A stretch of DNA of 9,990 nt, from NCBI GenBank assembly GCA_005793645.1, contig SXRG01000125.1, positions 1 through 9,990 on the forward strand. Reading direction: 5' to 3'. Below the pieces are notes generated by a model, which worked only from the letters and a program-made list of their open reading frames with translations, ran no database searches and was not told the origin of the DNA. This stretch comes from Burkholderiales bacterium. Lineage in GTDB: Bacteria > Pseudomonadota > Gammaproteobacteria > Burkholderiales > Thiobacillaceae. Each line of letters starts with the position of its first letter. Positions within the stretch are counted from its first letter, which is position 1. A program made the position numbers and the translations under genes. Of the stretch, positions 7,017 through 9,990 are shown one piece after another.

Positions 7017-8750
7017 ATGACTCTGGCCCTGCATGGTCTTGGGGTTTCTAGTGGCTACGCCATCGGCCTGGCACAGGTCTTTTCACACGATCGATTGGAG
7101 GCCCCGCATTACCAGTTGCGCAAGGCCGATCTCCCTGCTGAAGTAGAGCGTTTTGATGCGGCCGTGGTGGCTGTGCGTTTGGCCCTGACCGATCTGGGTC
7201 AACATATTCCTGAAGGTGCGCCGTCCGAATTGCAGGCCTTTCTTGACCTGCATCGCTTGATCCTGGACGACTCCCTGTTGTGCGAGGCACCCAAGCAACT
7301 GATCCTTGAGTTGGGATGTAATGCGGAATGGGCCCTGGCGCAGCAGAGCAGCCACTTGATCGCCCAGTTCCAGGGGATTGAAGACCCTTATTTTCGTGAG
7401 CGCTGGCACGATGTCCGGCAGGTGGCCGAGAAGCTGCTCAAGGAGTTGATGGGGCATCCGGCCAAGGAGTCGGAAGGAGGGCGCAAACAGGCGGAGGAAC
7501 CGACCATTTTGGTTGCTCATGATCTGTCCCCTTCGGACATGATTCTGTTTAAACAGCAGGCCTATGCGGGCTTTGTCACGGATCTGGGTGGGCAGACCTC
7601 ACACACGGCCATTCTGGCGCGCAGTCTCAATATCCCGGCGGTCATGGCGCTACACACTGCGCATGCCCTGGTGCAGGACGGCGACTGGTTGGTCATTGAT
7701 GGCGTGGCGGGTGTGCTGCTGGTCAATCCCGATGCTCACACGATGGACGAATATCGTCTGCGACAGCACGCGTGGATGCTGGAGCAGAAGAAGCTGCGGC
7801 GACTGAAAACCAGTGTGTCGAAGACCCTGGACGGGCAGGCGGTGGAATTGCTGGCTAATATCGACTTGCCAGAGGATGTTGTAGAGGCCATCGAGGAGAA
7901 CGCCGCTGGGGTAGGTCTGTTCCGTACGGAGTTTCTGTACATGAACCGCAACTTGCCGCCCGATGAGGACGAACAGTTCGAGGCCTATCGGCAAGTGCTT
8001 GCGGCGATGCATGACCGGCCTGTGGTGATCCGAACGCTCGATGTGGGCGCGGACAAGTCCGTGCCATGGATGACGCAAGTGAGCGAAAACCCGGCCTTGG
8101 GGCTGCGTGCGATCCGCTTGTGTTTGGCGGAACCGCAAATCTTCTTGACTCAGGTTCGTGCTATTTTGCGCGCAGCCCAGACCGGTTCGGCCCGCATCCT
8201 GATCCCTATGATTGTCAGTCTGAGTGAACTTGATCAGGCCTTGGCGCTGATTGAGACCGCCAAACAACAACTGTGCGATGAAGGGGTGCCCTTCTGTGAG
8301 GCGGTACCGATTGGGGGCATGATCGAGGTTCCGGCGGCTGCGTTGGCCGTCGAATGGTTTGCCAAGCGGCTGGACTTCTTATCGATCGGCACCAACGACC
8401 TGATTCAGTACACGCTGGCGATCGACCGAACCGACGACAGCGTGGTGCATTTGTATGATCCCTTGCATCCGGCCATCCTGCACCTGGTTTCGCACACCTT
8501 GCGGGTGGCGAAGCGACTGGGTGTCCCCGTGTCTGTGTGTGGCGAGATGGCGGGTGATGCGCATCTGACCCGGCTCCTGCTGGGCATGGGACTGCGTAGT
8601 TTTTCCATGCATCCGGCCCATCTGCTGCGCGTCAAGCAACAGATCCTACGCAGTCATGTCGCTGACCTAGTAGCGCCGGTTGGCCGCCTGCTGCGCGCAG
8701 GTGAGATCGACCGGATTCAGGCCAAACTGGCGCGCCTCAACGAGGCTTGA
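7017..8750 (+). CDS. ptsI: PTS Enzyme I (phosphoenolpyruvate-protein phosphotransferase)
   Basis: 577-residue cytoplasmic enzyme that autophosphorylates from phosphoenolpyruvate and passes phosphate to HPr. The helical HPr-binding region comes first (about 20-140), followed by the swivelling phosphohistidine domain with GGQTSHTAILARS (His196, equal to His189 of E. coli). The PEP-binding TIM barrel shows LFRTEFLYM (Arg303), IRTLDVGADK (Arg339), EVPAA (Glu437), IGTNDLIQYTLAIDR (about 457-471) and the catalytic Cys508 in VCGEMAGD. The length is normal (E. coli 575 aa). A hydrophilic linker rich in Lys, Glu and Gly at about 147-162, before the phosphohistidine domain, is longer than in E. coli but lies in a variable region. 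The frame runs open from 6927, yet the ATG at 7017 is preceded by GGTGGAG (7002-7008) at 8 bases and starts a standard N terminus (HGLGVSSGYAIG). No GAF domain is present, so this is PtsI-type, not PtsP. Confidence 0.95.
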   Translation: MTLALHGLGVSSGYAIGLAQVFSHDRLEAPHYQLRKADLPAEVERFDAAVVAVRLALTDLGQHIPEGAPSELQAFLDLHRLILDDSLLCEAPKQLILELGCNAEWALAQQSSHLIAQFQGIEDPYFRERWHDVRQVAEKLLKELMGHPAKESEGGRKQAEEPTILVAHDLSPSDMILFKQQAYAGFVTDLGGQTSHTAILARSLNIPAVMALHTAHALVQDGDWLVIDGVAGVLLVNPDAHTMDEYRLRQHAWMLEQKKLRRLKTSVSKTLDGQAVELLANIDLPEDVVEAIEENAAGVGLFRTEFLYMNRNLPPDEDEQFEAYRQVLAAMHDRPVVIRTLDVGADKSVPWMTQVSENPALGLRAIRLCLAEPQIFLTQVRAILRAAQTGSARILIPMIVSLSELDQALALIETAKQQLCDEGVPFCEAVPIGGMIEVPAAALAVEWFAKRLDFLSIGTNDLIQYTLAIDRTDDSVVHLYDPLHPAILHLVSHTLRVAKRLGVPVSVCGEMAGDAHLTRLLLGMGLRSFSMHPAHLLRVKQQILRSHVADLVAPVGRLLRAGEIDRIQAKLARLNEA

Positions 8751-8785
8751 ACCGGCTACGGCGATTCCCTGGTGTCGCGTCGCTA

Positions 8786-9094
8786 TCAAGCGGCCAGCAG
8801 CGTTTGCAATTCGCCCTTCTGGTACAGATCCATCATGATGTCCGAGCCGCCCACAAATTGGCCATGAATGTAAAGCTGCGGGATGGTTGGCCAGTTGGAA
8901 AAGGCCTTGATGCCCTCACGCAGCTCAGGGTCGGTGAGCACATTGACGGCCAAGAAGTCATTAATCCCGCAGCCATTGAGGATCTGGGCGGCACGCGACG
9001 AGAAACCGCATTGCGGGAATTGTGGCGACCCCTTCATGTAGAGCACAACGGGGTTGGTTTCGACTTGCTGGCGGATGCGATCTTGGATATCCAT
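8786..9094 (-). CDS. grxD: Monothiol glutaredoxin, Grx4 family
   Basis: 102-residue CGFS-type monothiol glutaredoxin. The family binds a bridging 2Fe-2S cluster with glutathione and carries Fe-S clusters, often with BolA partners. The sequence begins MDIQDRIRQQVETNPVVLYMKGSPQFPQCGFSSRA-like, in two recognisable blocks: VVLYMKGSPQFPQCGFS with the active Cys29, and WPTIPQLYI (68-76) with the cis-Pro that contacts glutathione. FVGGSDIM (80-87) completes the glutathione site. The single-domain length matches E. coli GrxD (115 aa) and its relatives. The start at 9094 has AAGGA 7 bases ahead. It converges on ptsI with 35 bases between the two stops, in which I see no convincing terminator. A good sigma70 promoter and an IscR-like site lie directly upstream. 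GrxD-IscR linkage is biologically sensible, as both handle Fe-S clusters. Confidence 0.95.
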   Translation of the reverse strand: MDIQDRIRQQVETNPVVLYMKGSPQFPQCGFSSRAAQILNGCGINDFLAVNVLTDPELREGIKAFSNWPTIPQLYIHGQFVGGSDIMMDLYQKGELQTLLAA

Positions 9095-9098
9095 GGTT

Positions 9099-9123
9099 AT
9101 TCCTTAATAAAATACTCGGGTAT
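9099..9123 (-). promoter_or_regulatory. IscR-like (type 1) binding site upstream of grxD
   Basis: Read on the minus strand, the left half is ATACCCGAGT, the centre ATTTT and the right half ATTAAGGAAT. By hand alignment this matches 21 of the 25 positions of the E. coli type 1 IscR consensus; the left half has one mismatch and the right half three. It overlaps the last bases of the predicted grxD -10 and the predicted transcription start, where holo-IscR would repress. The call rests on consensus recall and the nature of the gene; the regulator is not in the window. Confidence 0.6.
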
Positions 9124-9151
9124 TGTAGCGTGGGATGAGGGCGCCTGACAG
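9122..9151 (-). promoter_or_regulatory. Sigma70 promoter for grxD
   Basis: On the minus strand, CTGTCA (9151-9146, 4 of 6 matches to the -35 consensus) is followed after 18 bases by TACAAT (9127-9122, 5 of 6 matches to -10). Transcription would start near 9115, giving a leader of about 20 AT-rich bases before the grxD ATG at 9094. The -35 ends one base short of the first ATG of the divergent gene at 9153. Confidence 0.65.
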
Positions 9152-9152
9152 A

Positions 9153-9990
9153 ATGATGGCCATGAAGAATAGCTTTGCCGATAGCGCCTGTGCTTTTCTG
9201 GAGGTGGCCGCCTCTGCGGCCCCCGATTTTTCGCGTTACACCGTGCTGCTTCCGCATTACCACGCGCGGCAACCGTTCTTGAATGCCCTCAGCATCAGCT
9301 TGACGGCTTCGGCCTTCATCCCGCCCCGCTGCCAGACGCTGCCTGACTGGGTGGCGGATGTGCCTGTGTCACGGCCAGTGCCGGTAGGCTTGCGCCTGTC
9401 GCGTTTATATGGGGCCCTGCGGGGGCATGACTGGTTGCCGGGCGGCTCGGTGCGCTGGGCACTGGCGCAGTCCCTGCTTGAATTGATCGAGGAGATGGAC
9501 GCTGCCAGCCTACATCCCCCGGCCTCTGCCGCCGAGTTTTCTGCCCAGTTGACCGCGATCGAGCGGCGTTACGGCAACACGCCGCTGGCCCTTGAAGCGG
9601 CCCTCATCTTCGCCCTTTGGCAGGCCGATCGTGGCATGGATTCCGGGGGTCAACGCGTCTATGCCAGGCAATTGGCAGTGCGGATCGGGCAGGCCGATGC
9701 GCCGGTTTTTCTGCTCGGTCTGAGTGGCCTTTCCCCGTTGGAGGAGGGGGCCTTGCGGCAACTGGCGGAGCGGGTTCCAGTTGTTTCCCTGCCCACGGCG
9801 CCCCGCTTTTCTGAGCGGGATCGGGTATTACAGGTGGCCTGGAATCCTGATCCAGACGATCTTCCGTTGCGTGATCGTGCTAGGGCCCTGGCGGAGGCTC
9901 TGCCGGTTAGCCCGTTGCAGCCCTGGGTCGCACTTTACGCCGCCGCCGATCTAGAAGATGAGGCGCTGACGGCGGTGAATTGGGTGCGTG
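9153..9990 (+). CDS. AddB-like PD-(D/E)XK nuclease family protein, N-terminal part (3' end outside window)
   Basis: An open frame without stops runs from ATG 9153 through the right edge (279 full codons seen). It looks like the N-terminal part of the roughly 900-residue AddB/RecC-like 'PD-(D/E)XK nuclease family' proteins of beta- and gammaproteobacteria, which pair with a UvrD-like helicase-nuclease in double-strand-break processing. The support is the order of blocks: VLLPHYHARQPFLNAL (31-46), PPRCQTLPDWVA (57-68), then LRLSRLYGALRGHDW and LAQSLLELIEEMD, and later VFLLGLSGLSPLEEGAL. No Walker A motif is present in the visible part, and the nuclease motif would lie beyond the edge. In-frame ATGs occur at 9153, 9156 and 9162; GAGGG at 9137-9141 is 11 bases ahead of the first, so the exact start is uncertain. 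The similarity is from memory and moderate; an unrelated protein is possible. Confidence 0.65.
   Translation, partial: MMAMKNSFADSACAFLEVAASAAPDFSRYTVLLPHYHARQPFLNALSISLTASAFIPPRCQTLPDWVADVPVSRPVPVGLRLSRLYGALRGHDWLPGGSVRWALAQSLLELIEEMDAASLHPPASAAEFSAQLTAIERRYGNTPLALEAALIFALWQADRGMDSGGQRVYARQLAVRIGQADAPVFLLGLSGLSPLEEGALRQLAERVPVVSLPTAPRFSERDRVLQVAWNPDPDDLPLRDRARALAEALPVSPLQPWVALYAAADLEDEALTAVNWVR

Noticed and set aside
7650..8270. A 206-codon minus-strand frame antisense to ptsI
   Set aside because: It is a shadow of the conserved Enzyme I barrel; the His/Gln-rich translation shows no recognisable domain.
8751..8785. A bidirectional terminator between ptsI and grxD
   Set aside because: Only a 4-bp GCGA/TCGC pairing with a 10-base loop and no T-run was found in the 35-base gap.

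Overview
The window is GC-rich, densely coded DNA from a proteobacterium, most likely beta- or gammaproteobacterial. PhoB and PhoR resemble the E. coli pair over their full visible length. There is a short 'regulatory' phosphotransferase system of the kind common in non-enteric proteobacteria, a very long DUF3683-type FAD/Fe-S oxidase of the sort seen in betaproteobacteria and relatives, and a monothiol glutaredoxin (GrxD). I cannot fix the genus from the sequence. No mobile element, CRISPR array, tRNA or rRNA is visible, and no gap between genes exceeds about 140 bases.

Layout, left to right. (1) 1-2033, plus strand: the 3' part of phoB (about 40 residues missing beyond the left edge) and complete phoR, the phosphate-starvation two-component system. 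(2) 6193-1987, minus strand: a two-gene operon encoding a 1260-residue FAD-linked oxidase with two 4Fe-4S clusters and two CCG (cysteine-rich) domains, then a HIT-family nucleotide hydrolase whose 3' end overlaps the end of phoR by 47 bases. (3) 6194-6330: a divergent promoter region. (4) 6331-8750, plus strand: a tightly packed PTS operon of a mannose-family EIIA, HPr and Enzyme I, with no EIIB or EIIC. (5) 9094-8786, minus strand: grxD, convergent with ptsI. (6) 9095-9152: a short divergent region with a good sigma70 promoter for grxD and an overlapping IscR-like operator. (7) 9153 to the right edge, plus strand: the start of an AddB-like nuclease-family gene that runs out of the window.

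How the genes work together. PhoR and PhoB sense and respond to phosphate limitation. The oxidase is predicted to oxidise a D-2-hydroxyacid at its FAD/metal site and pass electrons through Fe-S clusters and CCG domains to a membrane acceptor; its substrate is not evident. The PTS proteins can form a phosphorelay PEP -> EI -> HPr -> EIIA, but without a transporter here the output is probably regulatory. GrxD is an Fe-S cluster carrier, and the IscR-like site fits control by cellular Fe-S status.

Most of the window is conserved housekeeping or regulatory content, and I see no wholly new system. The points most worth a second look are the IscR-like operator, the oxidase and its inverted-repeat promoter, and the transporter-less PTS.
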